DNA from: Chrysomallon squamiferum
Taxonomy: Eukaryota; Mollusca; Gastropoda; Neomphalida; Peltospiridae
Length of the DNA: 22,500 bases
Assembly (NCBI GenBank): GCA_012295275.1
Contig: CM022674.1
Span: 405,001 to 427,500 of the forward strand
Direction of reading: 5' to 3'
Shown here: piece after piece, positions 10,444 to 17,959 of the stretch
How positions within the stretch are numbered: position 1 is the first letter of the stretch
Layout: each line of letters begins with the position of its first letter
The notes under the pieces: generated by a model
The model's database searches: none
Seen by the model: only the letters and a program-made list of their open reading frames with translations
What the model was told of the DNA's origin: nothing
Made by a program: the position numbers and the translations under genes

Positions 10444-10517
10444 GCACCGCGTGGATTTCCGTTCTGCGTGCACACAGATACGTGCAGAAGATAAACACAC
10501 ATGTACAAAGTGCGTGA
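10434..10517 (+). CDS. 27-codon ORF beginning at the YY1-type ATG
   Basis: ATG at 10434 has an ideal context (A at -3, G at +4). The frame reads MADCTAWISVLRAHRYVQKI.. and stops at TGA 10515-10517. It could be an upstream ORF or the start of a spliced exon; no good splice donor was seen inside it. No similarity recognised. Confidence 0.22.
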   Translation: MADCTAWISVLRAHRYVQKINTHVQSA

Positions 10518-10558
10518 ACCTTCACTTGCCAAACTGTAATTACGTCGAGTGATATGCA

Positions 10559-10738
10559 ATGGAAATAATATCTTTCCTACAAGTTGGTGGCGTAATTGAA
10601 TGCACACAATGTCTGCCTCCTTTTCGCCGAGGTAAACGAAAAGATTTAACTAGAAAACTAATTACGTATGATCATAGATATCGTAAAGTGATAGTCAGGT
10701 TTCATGTCAGTTGTCGGGGTGATACGGTACAATGTTGA
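10559..10738 (+). CDS. 59-codon ORF, unknown product
   Basis: ATG at 10559 has G at -3 and G at +4, just after an in-frame TGA (10550-10552). It runs to TGA at 10736-10738. The N-terminus is MEIISFLQVGGVIECTQC, followed by a basic stretch rich in Arg and Lys and a Cys-containing C-terminus. The composition is more protein-like than local noise. A donor-like CCGAG|GTAAAC lies at 10631/10632, so translation could instead end in splicing after residue 24. Together with the 27-codon ORF and YY1-type site upstream it may mark a real transcript. No family recognised. Confidence 0.25.
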   Translation: MEIISFLQVGGVIECTQCLPPFRRGKRKDLTRKLITYDHRYRKVIVRFHVSCRGDTVQC

Positions 10739-10864
10739 AATGACGACGTCGTGTATGTGGGTGTTCTTATCTTTTTACGTACGTCGTTGAGGCCTTTAAA
10801 AAATGTTTGCTTTAATACTGTGTTAAACGTGTTCTTCATATTGTTGTTGTTTTTCGTCTTCTTA

Positions 10865-10935
10865 TCATTTTTTTTCGTCATCATCATCACCATCATCACC
10901 TTTATCGTTATCTTCTTCTGCGTCTTCACATTCAC

Positions 10936-10966
<31 letters not shown>

Positions 10967-11029
10967 TTCTTCGTCTTCTTCTACTTTTTCTTTTTCTTCA
11001 TTTTCTAGGTGTACAGTGTATTTATCCAT
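10865..11029 (-). CDS. 54-codon extremely acidic ORF
   Basis: The minus-strand ATG (11029-11027) has G at -3 and G at +4. It opens with MDKYTVHLENEEKEKVEEDE, then a run of ten Asp, GECEDAEEDNDKGDDGDDDD, and ends EKK before TGA at 10867-10865. Such acidic tails occur in nucleolar, chromatin and calcium-binding proteins. Part of it is a degenerate GAN trinucleotide repeat, so a decayed microsatellite that happens to start at an ATG explains much of the pattern. Against pure chance, the interruptions stay almost entirely acidic over 45 codons. On the plus strand the same tract is a pyrimidine run ending TTTTCTAG (11001-11008), a plausible acceptor. Confidence 0.25.
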
Positions 11030-11040
11030 TACACAAGCAT

Positions 11041-11423
11041 ATGGTTATACTAGTGCATAGTGATAATAAATTTGAATGATCTTGAAATAAATAAACAAAC
11101 AAACAAAATAAGTACTTTTTATTCTATTCTATTTAAATCATATGGACAACAATGAATTGTGAAAGAAAACAAAAAAAATGAAAAAAGTGCTTGTTTCTAC
11201 GTCATCGCGATTATGTCGTTACTCGAAGTTACCCTTTAAGTAACAAAGGTTTGTAAATTTATCACAAACCGGTGTATATTTCGATTGTTATATCGTATGT
11301 ATAAGTTATTTGCTTGACTGTGGTTGTGATGTACAGACAAAGATATTTAGACTCACTTTTTCCATCCGCCTAACACATCGAAACAAGCCGATGTTATGTC
11401 TGTATAGGTACCTTCTATATATG
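11041..11423. other. Unique stretch, no supported gene
   Basis: Contains AAAT/AAAC units at 11085-11107 and the word GATTATGTCGTTACTCG (11212-11228), nearly identical to 5687-5703. An ACGTCATCG CRE half-site lies at 11200-11208. No reading frame worth calling. Confidence 0.5.
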
Positions 11424-11535
11424 TGCCTGGCTGTCTGCCTGGCTGTCTGCCTGTCTGTCTATCTATCTATCAAAATTAAACTTACAAAAAAAAATAAAAA
11501 ATAAAAATAAAAATAAAAAAATAAAAAAATTCACA
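11424..11535. repeat. CTGTCTGCCTGG tandem units, TATC units and A-rich tract
   Basis: Short alternating CTGTCTGC / CTGG / CTAT units (11424-11471) are followed by irregular AAAAAT units (11487-11530). Confidence 0.85.
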
Positions 11536-11557
11536 GGTATAATGGAATGTCTTGATT

Positions 11558-11562
<5 letters not shown>

Positions 11563-11639
<77 letters not shown>
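11563..11639. repeat. (TC)38 dinucleotide array
   Basis: Pure TC run; its complement is read as RERE on the minus strand and is not coding. Confidence 0.96.
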
Positions 11640-11642
<3 letters not shown>

Positions 11643-11822
11643 TTGTCTCTGTCTGGTATTTATTTTAAAATAAAAATAAAAATAACAACAAGTGAAAATT
11701 CTCGCTTTTTTACGAAGTGTACAAAATACATTTACGTATTTGTTGACACCACTGTCGGTACATTTTATCAGTCGTATAATTTGTTGTTTTGATGTTCTTG
11801 CTGCGTCATTAGACTCGCCCCA

Positions 11823-11993
11823 TGACGTCAACTATTTACGACTGTCTTACTTCAGACCGAGTGAACCGCCATTACACAGCATTAATCACAGCCCACTTAA
11901 CAAACACTATCAACCAATCACAGAAGCGGACACATATTTAACCTAACCATAAAAAACACACACTCCCTTCTTTTGTGTTTTCTCCTCCAGTTT
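11823..11993 (+). promoter_or_regulatory. Candidate promoter: CRE, CCGCCAT, CCAAT, TATA-like, initiator
   Basis: In order: TGACGTCA (11823-11830), CCGCCAT near 11868-11874 (YY1 core on the minus strand), CCAAT (11914-11918), TATTTAA (11935-11941), CATAAAAA (11948-11955), then a pyrimidine-rich stretch and CCAGTTT (11987-11993), which fits the initiator consensus with the start A near 11989. Each motif has an established role in animal promoters; the assembly into one promoter is inferred. The same CCTCCAG can alternatively be read as a splice acceptor (AG 11989-11990). Confidence 0.35.
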
Positions 11994-12127
11994 TCCGCGC
12001 ACCTTTTCTGTAATTGCTCCTTTGTTTGATTCGAAATATTTCCTTCCTTTTCTCCGATCATAAAATCTGCACAGAATCCCTTGAAGTGTTTTGCGAGTCC
12101 CAGTTTATTTATCGCAATTGGCCTCAA

Positions 12128-12196
12128 ATGACCGAAAAGGACCGCCAAAGGCTTTTGACAAACACTTTTATGGCTACGATTAAAAAGTATACCACT
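12128..12196 (+). CDS. Candidate first coding exon, unknown product (partial)
   Basis: No ATG occurs between the candidate start site near 11989 and the ATG at 12128, which opens MTEKDRQRLLTNTFMATIKK.. and runs 23 codons to ACT|GTAAGT, a perfect donor (GT at 12197-12198, phase 0). The frame is also open upstream back to 12014. An acceptor-like CTGCACAG (AG 12073-12074) after a strong pyrimidine tract (12048-12055) could make 12075-12196 an internal exon starting SLEVFCESQFIYRNWPQ. Residue mix is convincingly protein-like but no domain is recognised, and the following exon was not found. The reverse strand is also open here (11918-12148), which I think is a shadow of the purine-rich complement. 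Confidence 0.4.
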
Positions 12197-12202
12197 GTAA
12201 GT

Positions 12203-12495
12203 AAAAAAACGTTTTCACAAAGAATATTGTTGTATTCTCGTTACTCTTGTATGTGACGAGCTGGATGTTTGTGTTTGTGGGTGATAAACACGATATTTGT
12301 ATCTAATAATGGTGTGTGAAAATGAAAAGGTAAAAAAGTAGTCACATATATTTTATCTGCTTGGGTTAGTCAGTGATCATGATGAGAGATTGAAAATGTT
12401 TTTTTGGATGTCTTTCACAACACGGGGTCGTTTCTGTAATTATATGTTTTAATGCAGGTGTGGTTGTATGTGTGAGAGTGTAATGTATGTACACA
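12203..12495. other. Unique sequence downstream of the candidate donor
   Basis: No feature seen. If the donor at 12197 is used, this is the start of an intron. Confidence 0.4.
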
Positions 12496-12547
12496 GCTGT
12501 GTATATGTATATATGTATGTATATATATATATATATCTGTATGTATG

Positions 12548-12586
<39 letters not shown>

Positions 12587-12605
12587 GTATCAGTGTGTAT
12601 CTTTG

Positions 12606-12649
<44 letters not shown>
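12495..12649. repeat. (TATG)n-(TA)n-(GT)n compound array
   Basis: Alternating TATG and TA blocks to about 12586, then (GT)n at 12604-12649 with one TTGTG interruption. Confidence 0.94.
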
Positions 12650-12775
12650 GACATCGTCAGATATTTTCGAGTAAAATAATCCATTTTTAGTTATATTCTG
12701 CTTAGTTCGTTCAAACGTTTGTTTGACCATTTCTCTCTGTAAATTCGAAGAAGGAAATTAGTAAACCAGCAATAA

Positions 12776-13037
12776 TTAAAAATAAAATAAAATAAAATAA
12801 GTAGCTGTATTAGCGAGAACCATAAAAGCAACAACAACAACAGTAGCAGTTTAGTAGTAGTAGTAGTAGTAGTAGTAGTAGGAGGAGGAGGAGGAGGAGG
12901 AGGAGGAGGAGGTGGTGGAGTAATGACAGTGGTAGTTGTTGCTGTAATGTTGGTGGTGGTAGTAATAATAATAATAATAATCATTGTTATTATTATTATT
13001 GGATTTGTTGTTGTTGTTGTTGTTGATATTGTTGCTG
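12776..13037. repeat. Trinucleotide mosaic: AAC, AGT, AGG, GTG, AAT, ATT, GTT
   Basis: AAATA units (12776-12800) precede a chain of at least seven trinucleotide motifs, including (AGT)10 (12852-12880) and (AGG)11 (12880-12912). Neighbouring blocks differ by one base and stay in one three-base phase. The reverse frame shows P and T runs and is not a protein. Confidence 0.92.
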
Positions 13038-13120
13038 TATTTTTAATTTTTTGATAAATTTAATTTATTTATTTTTTTTTTTTTTATTTTTTTATTTTTT
13101 TATTCCCGATATATTAAAAC
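13038..13120. repeat. T-rich tract
   Basis: Long T runs broken by single A bases (about 13060-13102). Confidence 0.8.
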
Positions 13121-13244
13121 TGTACAAGTACAGAAAAAATGGAGGTACGGTCAAAGCCTTTACTCTCGTGAGCAGATATTTCCGCTTCCATTCCACACCA
13201 CACACATCACTCCGCATCAGTCATTACCACTGACAGCAGACAGA

Positions 13245-13334
13245 AGTTCCGCAGTTCCGTCTGATCGAATGCGTGAATACTTAAAACACGTCTCCCGTAC
13301 AGGAGTTTCAACTCCTAAGGGAGCTAACTCCTGT
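13245..13334. other. 8-bp duplication and nested hairpin set
   Basis: AGTTCCGC / AGTTCCGT lie in tandem at 13245-13252 and 13253-13260. ACAGGAGTT (13299-13307) is perfectly complementary to AACTCCTGT (13326-13334). Its AGGAGTT core can also pair with AACTCCT at 13310-13316. So one left arm has two alternative right arms, about 2 and 18 bases away. The adjoining region is CpG-containing and unique. No RNA family is recognised. Confidence 0.5.
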
Positions 13335-13431
13335 TGTAATATTACACAGTAAAGAAATAGTAAAAAGGATTAAAAACGTAAAAAGTTGAAGAGAAAGCAA
13401 AACTGAATGACAGAATCCATATGGAGGAAAA

Positions 13432-13709
13432 AATACTACTACTAATCCTTACTACTACTACTATTACTACAACCAACTGCTACTGCTACTACTACTACTA
13501 CTACTACTACTACAGCTACTGATATTGATATTACTTCTACTATTACAACTGCTACTACTACTACTACAACTCTGGTACTCCAACTACTCCTACTACTACT
13601 ATTACTGCAGCTATTTTTATTATTATTATTATTATTATATTTATTATTATTATTATTATTACTATTATTATTATTATTATCAGAAGAAGAAGAAGAAGAA
13701 GAAGAAGAG
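13432..13709. repeat. (TAC)n / (ATT)n / (AGA)n trinucleotide mosaic
   Basis: TAC-type units with AAC, TGC and ATT variants (13432-13615), ATT units (13616-13680), and (AGA)9 (13682-13709). Confidence 0.92.
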
Positions 13710-13729
13710 TTTAGACCACACTACACGAA

Positions 13730-13763
13730 AGCTACAGTGTTTATCTCAGTATATACTGTAGCT
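13730..13763. other. Perfect 9-bp inverted repeat
   Basis: AGCTACAGT (13730-13738) and ACTGTAGCT (13755-13763) are separated by 16 bases. It lies about 90 bases upstream of the candidate mini-gene start at 13851 and could be a hairpin or a dimeric binding site. Confidence 0.55.
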
Positions 13764-13850
13764 GTTCACTGAACGAACAAATACACACAAGGACGAATAT
13801 TAAATATCAGTTTATTATCAGTGTAAGACAAAACCAGGTCAAAAGACGAC

Positions 13851-14120
13851 ATGGCCACTTTCAAAAACAAACCGAGCTTCAGAATTTCTCAGTTACAGCG
13901 TCATTATGAAAACGGGTATGTCTGATAATATCGTGTTCTTTTTTTTCTTCTTTTTTTTTTACTTTTTTTTTTCCATTTCTAACGTTCTAAATTTTTCGAT
14001 TACAGGAACATTACGAAAACAGACATGTCCGATGTCATCGTCTTATTTTATCTTATTATTTTTTTTCCTTTTAGAGAGTTCACCTTTAATGGTTTTGACC
14101 ACGAGTTATTTTATCTTTGA
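13851..14120 (+). CDS. Candidate compact two-exon mini-gene (36 residues), unknown product
   Basis: Exon 1 (13851-13915): ATG in a strong context (G at -3, G at +4) after an in-frame TAA (13824-13826). It reads MATFKNKPSFRISQLQRHYE N and ends AACGG|GTATGT (GT 13916-13917, phase 2). Exon 2 (14075-14120): after CCTTTTAG (AG 14073-14074) it restores the frame as G EFTFNGFDHELFYL and TGA at 14118-14120. AATAAA follows at 14139-14144. Start, donor, acceptor, frame and polyadenylation signal are all mutually compatible over 300 bases. The 159-base intron contains a second, diverged copy of the exon 1 end (14002-14050). No family recognised; the short length leaves room for chance. Confidence 0.33.
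13892..14056. repeat. Two diverged copies of a 50-base segment, 110 bases apart
   Basis: 13892-13946 and 14002-14056 align over about 50 bases at roughly three-quarters identity: TTACAGCGTCATTATGAAAA against TTACAGGAACATTACGAAAA, then GTATGTCTGATAATATCGT against ACATGTCCGATGTCATCGT. In both copies the encoded words are similar (RHYEN, EHYEN). Confidence 0.6.
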
Positions 14121-14144
14121 CATGCGCACAGCATGGGAAATAAA

Positions 14145-14536
14145 GGTCTACATTTCTAGCACTTAACGTAGAACTATTGACAGTTACAAGTAAGGTCATT
14201 TGGTGGTAACGACCTCAGATGTAGAACAGTGCTTCGGGTTCATTACTGTGTGATACGTTCTTTCCCTTATTTCCTGTTCTAGCGATAGTTAAGAGTCCCA
14301 GTCGTCTTCATTATATGCAGGTGTATCAGGTTTACACGATTTATTTATCAACTTCCTTCAGAATAATTTTCTTTGCTTTCTAGGGGAAGGATATATTAAA
14401 TAATTATTTCTGCTAATAGATATACAGTTTCCTATACGATAGCGGTAAAAATATTTTTCAGATCCTTATTTGAATAACAACAACAGCAACAACTCCAAAA
14501 AAAATAAAAAAATAATAATAACAACAACAACAACAG
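14145..14536. other. Unique sequence, then A-rich AAC/AAT tract
   Basis: 14145-14465 holds no supported feature. 14470-14536 is an AAC/AAAT/AAT low-complexity tract. The reverse frame over it (from 14705) is hydrophobic by composition only. Confidence 0.6.
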
Positions 14537-14958
14537 GTTGAACGACGATAAAATGAAAAGAAACAATATTAAAGAAAAAAGAAAGAAAGGAAAAATTAAT
14601 AAATGAAAAAATTAACCGACTAATTTGATAAAACTCAACGTCAATAAGTATGGGGAAGCTAAAACACGGAATCATTAAAAACATTCTTGATTCGGGCACC
14701 TCCACAAGAAGAATAAACTAATAATAAAAACCTCTAATATGAATAACAGTTATTATTTGCAGAATGAATGATAATCACAAACTTAATAACAAACAGAACA
14801 TAAATAATTCAAATAATATTTTTTGCTTACAGAAGGCTTCTCGAATAAGTAAAAGTTCTTTTCATTTTTTTGTAATTCTTTCTTCTTTCTCCTCTTTAAA
14901 TTTTTTTTTATTTTGTTGTTTAAAAGTTGACTCTGGTTGCTTGCGGTATTTAACGGTT

Positions 14959-14970
14959 CTTTCCGGAAAG
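14959..14970. promoter_or_regulatory. 12-bp perfect palindrome CTTTCCGGAAAG
   Basis: Fully self-complementary and containing TTCCGGAA, which carries back-to-back GGAA cores of the ETS or STAT type (STAT sites are TTCNNNGAA, one base longer). Whether any protein uses it is unknown. Confidence 0.35.
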
Positions 14971-15050
14971 CTTCGCGACAAAAGCGCAATGGTTTCCACT
15001 CATTAATATTCACGCCCCTGTTAATTCTAAGTGTTCTCTTTGATTTTCAG

Positions 15051-15115
15051 CGCTAAAAGCTTCAATACAGAACGAAAGGGTCACTTGGGGATATGTAAAT
15101 AACATGAAGTTGTAG
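15051..15115 (+). CDS. Candidate 3' terminal coding exon with poly(A) signal, unknown product
   Basis: TCTCTTTGATTTTCAG (AG 15049-15050) is a strong acceptor. Read as (N)CG CTA AAA.., the exon gives LKASIQNERVTWGYVNNMKL and TAG at 15113-15115. AATAAA lies 25 bases later (15140-15145). Frame 0 stops immediately; the remaining frame stops after 16 codons. Incoming intron phase would be 1, which does not match the candidate donors at 12197 (phase 0) or 13916 (phase 2), so a missing exon is required if they belong together. No family recognised. Confidence 0.3.
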
Positions 15116-15139
15116 CCGAGTGCCCCTTATGAAAAGTAA

Positions 15140-15145
15140 AATAAA
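15140..15145 (+). terminator. Polyadenylation signal AATAAA
   Basis: Canonical hexamer positioned 25 bases after the stop codon of the candidate terminal exon at 15051-15115. Confidence 0.3.
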
Positions 15146-15327
15146 AACACGCTTTTATCAGTTACGAACAGAAAAGCAAAGGGCGGAGGAATACAGGAGT
15201 CTTGTTGAGTTTGAGTGAAATAACAAATGTAAGTTGTAAGTAAGAAATGAAATTGCTTTATTTGATGATTTTACACCTGTACGTGGTTAGAAACCTAGCA
15301 TACAGTGAGGAACAACAGCTGGGGTGT

Positions 15328-15404
15328 TATTTATTTATTTATTATTATCGTTAGTAGTAACAGTAGTAATATATATATATATATATATGTACGTACGTAT
15401 GTAT
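15328..15404. repeat. (TTTA)n, (TA)n and TACG/TATG units
   Basis: TTTA units 15328-15345, a TA run at about 15369-15388, then GTACGTACGTATGTATG. Confidence 0.85.
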
Positions 15405-15487
15405 GAATGTTTATTAAGTGTTTACGTATGTAAGTATTATTTTATCTGTATATATTTTTGTGTGTATTTATGTTTGTATTCACTCAC

Positions 15488-15549
15488 CAGTCTACTAAAA
15501 TGCACCCACTGACCCAAAACGACGTGTCAAGGTCATCACCTAAGGTCAT
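15488..15549 (-). CDS. Candidate 62-nt internal exon (minus strand)
   Basis: On the minus strand TTCTAAAC (branch-like) and TTCTGGCAG (AG 15551-15550) precede ATGACCTTAGG.., and the exon ends GACTG|GTGAGTG (GT 15487-15486), a near-consensus donor. Only one of the three frames is open; it reads MTLGDDLDTSFWVSGCILVD. The next exon was not identified. The same DNA holds two AGGTCA half-sites on the plus strand, so a regulatory reading competes. Confidence 0.22.
15527..15548 (+). promoter_or_regulatory. Two nuclear-receptor AGGTCA half-sites
   Basis: TCAAGGTCA (15527-15535) is the exact extended half-site bound by NR5A/FTZ-F1 and ERR-type receptors. A second AGGTCA at 15543-15548 lies seven bases after the first in the same direction. 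A direct repeat with seven-base spacing is not a standard dimer site, so two monomer sites are more likely. Confidence 0.3.
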
Positions 15550-15699
15550 CTGCCAGAATGCGAGAACGTTTAGAATTATATTGATACTCTGGAAAGGTTT
15601 TCCTTTCACACCAGTTTCAACTTGATATGATAATTACAGGCTACATTATTTTTGCAATTCCTTTTTTTTTTTCATACCATTTGAAAAAGGTTAATCTAG

Positions 15700-15800
15700 G
15701 TATAAACGAAATATGCCGGGGCAGACGCGTCCAGAGAAAAAAGGTGGGAGTTGAGATCAGCGCAGACGTGAGGGAAGCAAATGTTTCCAACAAAAATAAT
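15700..15800. other. CpG-containing island
   Basis: CCGGGGCAGACGCGTCC and GCGCAGACGTG stand out from their surroundings. A plus ATG at 15713 reads MPGQTRPEKK before a possible donor AAAG|GTGGGAG; a minus frame is open across the island. Neither is convincing. Confidence 0.2.
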
Positions 15801-15932
15801 TACTCAAATAGGTTTGATTTTCCTTAATTATTCAGGAGAGAGAAAAAAAGAGAAAACTTCTATTATTATGGCGGTTATGATTTTTTTTTTAAAAATGAGA
15901 AATTATTGATGTTACTCGGAATGAAACAAATA

Positions 15933-16060
15933 GACTCCTGCGGCTAAAATTGTCGGGATCACATAGTCGCAGCGGACTGAGTCTAGAACCACGCATCGTT
16001 ACGCTGTTACGCGATTTAATCTGTTTCTAAACTTAAAAGAAGGGGATTCGGGTTTCAATC
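15933..16060 (+). ncRNA. Possible polymerase III-like remnant with bulged hairpin
   Basis: GACTC-CTGCG (15933-15942) pairs with CGCAG (15968-15972) and GAGTC (15979-15983), giving ten base pairs with a six-base bulge. Inside the right arm TAGTCGCAGCGG resembles a tRNA A box. A loose B-box-like GGATTCGGGTTTC follows at about 16043-16055. A CpG-rich GTTACGCTGTTACGC repeat lies between. The box matches are weak and the spacing is wide, so this is only a candidate. Confidence 0.17.
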
Positions 16061-16260
16061 GATGTATTCCGAAACAGACGTACTGGTTACAGAAAGAAAA
16101 CAAACTTTATTACAAATGATAACAAACTTGAAGAAATTTGATATTTACGTATTTTGCGGGAAGAATTGTTCGCTGAAAGAAAACAGAGGCATTTTGATAC
16201 TTTTTTTTCTGAAAGAGATTTTGAGTTTGTTTTGACGTACCGCATACAATCTTTTTTAAG

Positions 16261-16282
16261 CGTTTTTTTTTTTTTTTTTTTC
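16261..16282. repeat. Poly(T) run of about 20
   Basis: Simple homopolymer. The 67-codon frame around it (from 16154) starts REELFAERKQRHFDTFF, which looks protein-like, but it lacks an ATG, has no clear splice site and then becomes F runs. Confidence 0.85.
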
Positions 16283-16497
16283 ATAATCCCTTCGATTTGC
16301 TCTAGGCAGTTTGTGAATAATTATTTCTTTTTCTTTTTTATTCTCCAGAATTTTTAGAGGTTTAAAATATTTTTGAATTCTTTGAGGAATATGCCAGAGT
16401 GGATTTCAAGTTAATGTCTGCAAAGATTCGTAATTTAAATAAAAATCTTACTCGTTTTGATTCTGATTTTATTTTATTTCATTCTGTTTAATTTTAT

Positions 16498-16673
16498 TCA
16501 TCCATCCATCCATTCATCCATTCATTCATTCATTTATTTTATTTTATTTTTATATTTGGTTATCTGATATATATATATATATATATATCATTAAAATAAT
16601 AAAAGTTGGAAAACGAAAAACTATATATCAAGATATGCATAACGATACTGACAAATTTTAATGAAAAGATATA

Positions 16674-16707
<34 letters not shown>
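16498..16707. repeat. (ATCC)n/(ATTC)n, (TA)10 and (ATT)11 arrays
   Basis: ATCC grading to ATTC and TTTTA (16498-16552), TA (16569-16588), ATT (16674-16707), with short unique spacers. Confidence 0.9.
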
Positions 16708-16836
16708 GGCAGTATTATGCAATGTGACTAAAACTTATTATGTTTATATTTTTAATTTTCAATTCAGTTTTGTTAAATTAAGCATAGAATTTATTTATTT
16801 ATTTTACTTTTTCCTCATCCTTTTTTTTTTTTCTAG

Positions 16837-16872
16837 AATCTTCCAAATGACTACAACAGATACAAATCATAG
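16837..16872 (+). CDS. Very weak candidate terminal exon behind a strong acceptor
   Basis: A 28-base pyrimidine tract ends TTTTTCTAG (AG 16835-16836). Frame 0 reads NLPNDYNRYKS and stops at TAG. The acceptor is strong but the coding evidence is minimal. Confidence 0.12.
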   Translation, partial: NLPNDYNRYKS

Positions 16873-16961
16873 ATTATAACAATAACAATAACAATGAACA
16901 TCAAACAAAAGTAACAAACTAATGATAAAGCTTCACATGTTTTATTTATTATTGCAACAGT

Positions 16962-16969
16962 TGACGTCA
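16962..16969. promoter_or_regulatory. Palindromic CRE TGACGTCA
   Basis: Exact CREB/ATF palindrome in AT-rich surroundings; no TATA box or ORF at a suitable distance was found. Confidence 0.3.
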
Positions 16970-17112
16970 AAAAATGAATGTATTAAAAAGATCAATGAAA
17001 ATTGTTTACTGAATGACTTTTGAATTGAACAAATCAGTTTTAAAACGAAGATTAGATTTACTGTTACATTACTTTAGTTCTGTCATCACGTTTTCACATA
17101 TTTGAGTGTTAG

Positions 17113-17128
17113 TAACAGCTTAACAGCT
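17113..17128. repeat. 8-bp tandem duplication TAACAGCT
   Basis: Two perfect adjacent copies in unique sequence. Confidence 0.7.
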
Positions 17129-17165
17129 TGTACTGTAGCGCATGTTGTCAGCCTCACCTTATTCC

Positions 17166-17234
17166 AGTAGCAGTTGTAGTAGTTGTTGTAATACTAGAGT
17201 AACAATAACAATAATAATAATAATAATAATAATT
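17166..17234. repeat. AGT/GTT/AAC/AAT compound trinucleotide tract
   Basis: Decayed AGT/GTT units pass into AAC and (AAT)8. From 17235 to 17460 no gene is supported. Confidence 0.85.
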
Positions 17235-17555
17235 CAGGTTAAGAAATCTTTATCCTTAATGCTTGGAATCGGAATTGTTTCGTATTTGAAACATAAGAAA
17301 ACAGCAAGAGAACAGAATCTATGTCTCAGTAAAAATTCCATTTATTTTTCATATTCAGCTCACGCAGAGAGTCTGCAGGATTTTTAAATCGTATTTTTAA
17401 ATAATATTTTGCATAAAATACGGTTTGCACATGGAAAAATGTCTGAAAACTGTAAGATATTATTATTTCTGCTGCTCAATCTTTAGTAATAGTAATAATA
17501 AAATAAAATAAATAAACATAAAAATACATAAAAAATAAAAGTCAGCAATAAAAAT

Positions 17556-17558
17556 AAT

Positions 17559-17649
<91 letters not shown>
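17556..17649. repeat. (AAT)30 microsatellite
   Basis: One of the longest pure trinucleotide runs in the window. The reverse-strand Y run it encodes is an artefact. Less regular AAT/AAAT sequence extends left to 17487. Confidence 0.96.
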
Positions 17650-17651
<2 letters not shown>

Positions 17652-17959
17652 GTAACCTATGTTTTGAATTACGCTGCTAAAAGAGAGACAACGAAGTGAA
17701 GCAGGATGACAAGAGTATCGGACTAAACAGAAAGTCACAAACAGTTAAAGCAATGTTCAGTGAGGAGCGGGTTCGATCACTTCCAGGAACTCAAAACCCA
17801 CTTTCTGAGAGAAATCTTCCAGGAACTACTTCTTCAGAAACCAACACTGTCATCACCGAAATAATTAATTCGACAACGAACAAAAGGAAACAAAAAAAGG
17901 CAGGCAGCATAACCGCTTCTCTCTGTTCTTCAGGAAAACAAGTGAAAGCGAATGAGTCT

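Noticed and set aside
11918-12148. Minus frame rich in K, E and R
   Set aside because: It is the purine-rich complement of pyrimidine tracts, lacks an ATG at its start, and competes with a better-supported plus-strand exon.
14764-15013. Open frames on both strands
   Set aside because: Low-complexity N, K, F and S composition; no consistent splice or promoter signals apart from a palindrome listed separately.
16154-16284. Plus frame starting REELFAERKQRHFDTFF
   Set aside because: Protein-like for about 35 residues, but no ATG, no clear acceptor, and it runs into poly(T); not enough to annotate.
17765-17785. GGGTTCGATC resembling a tRNA B box
   Set aside because: No A box at the right distance and no cloverleaf can be drawn.
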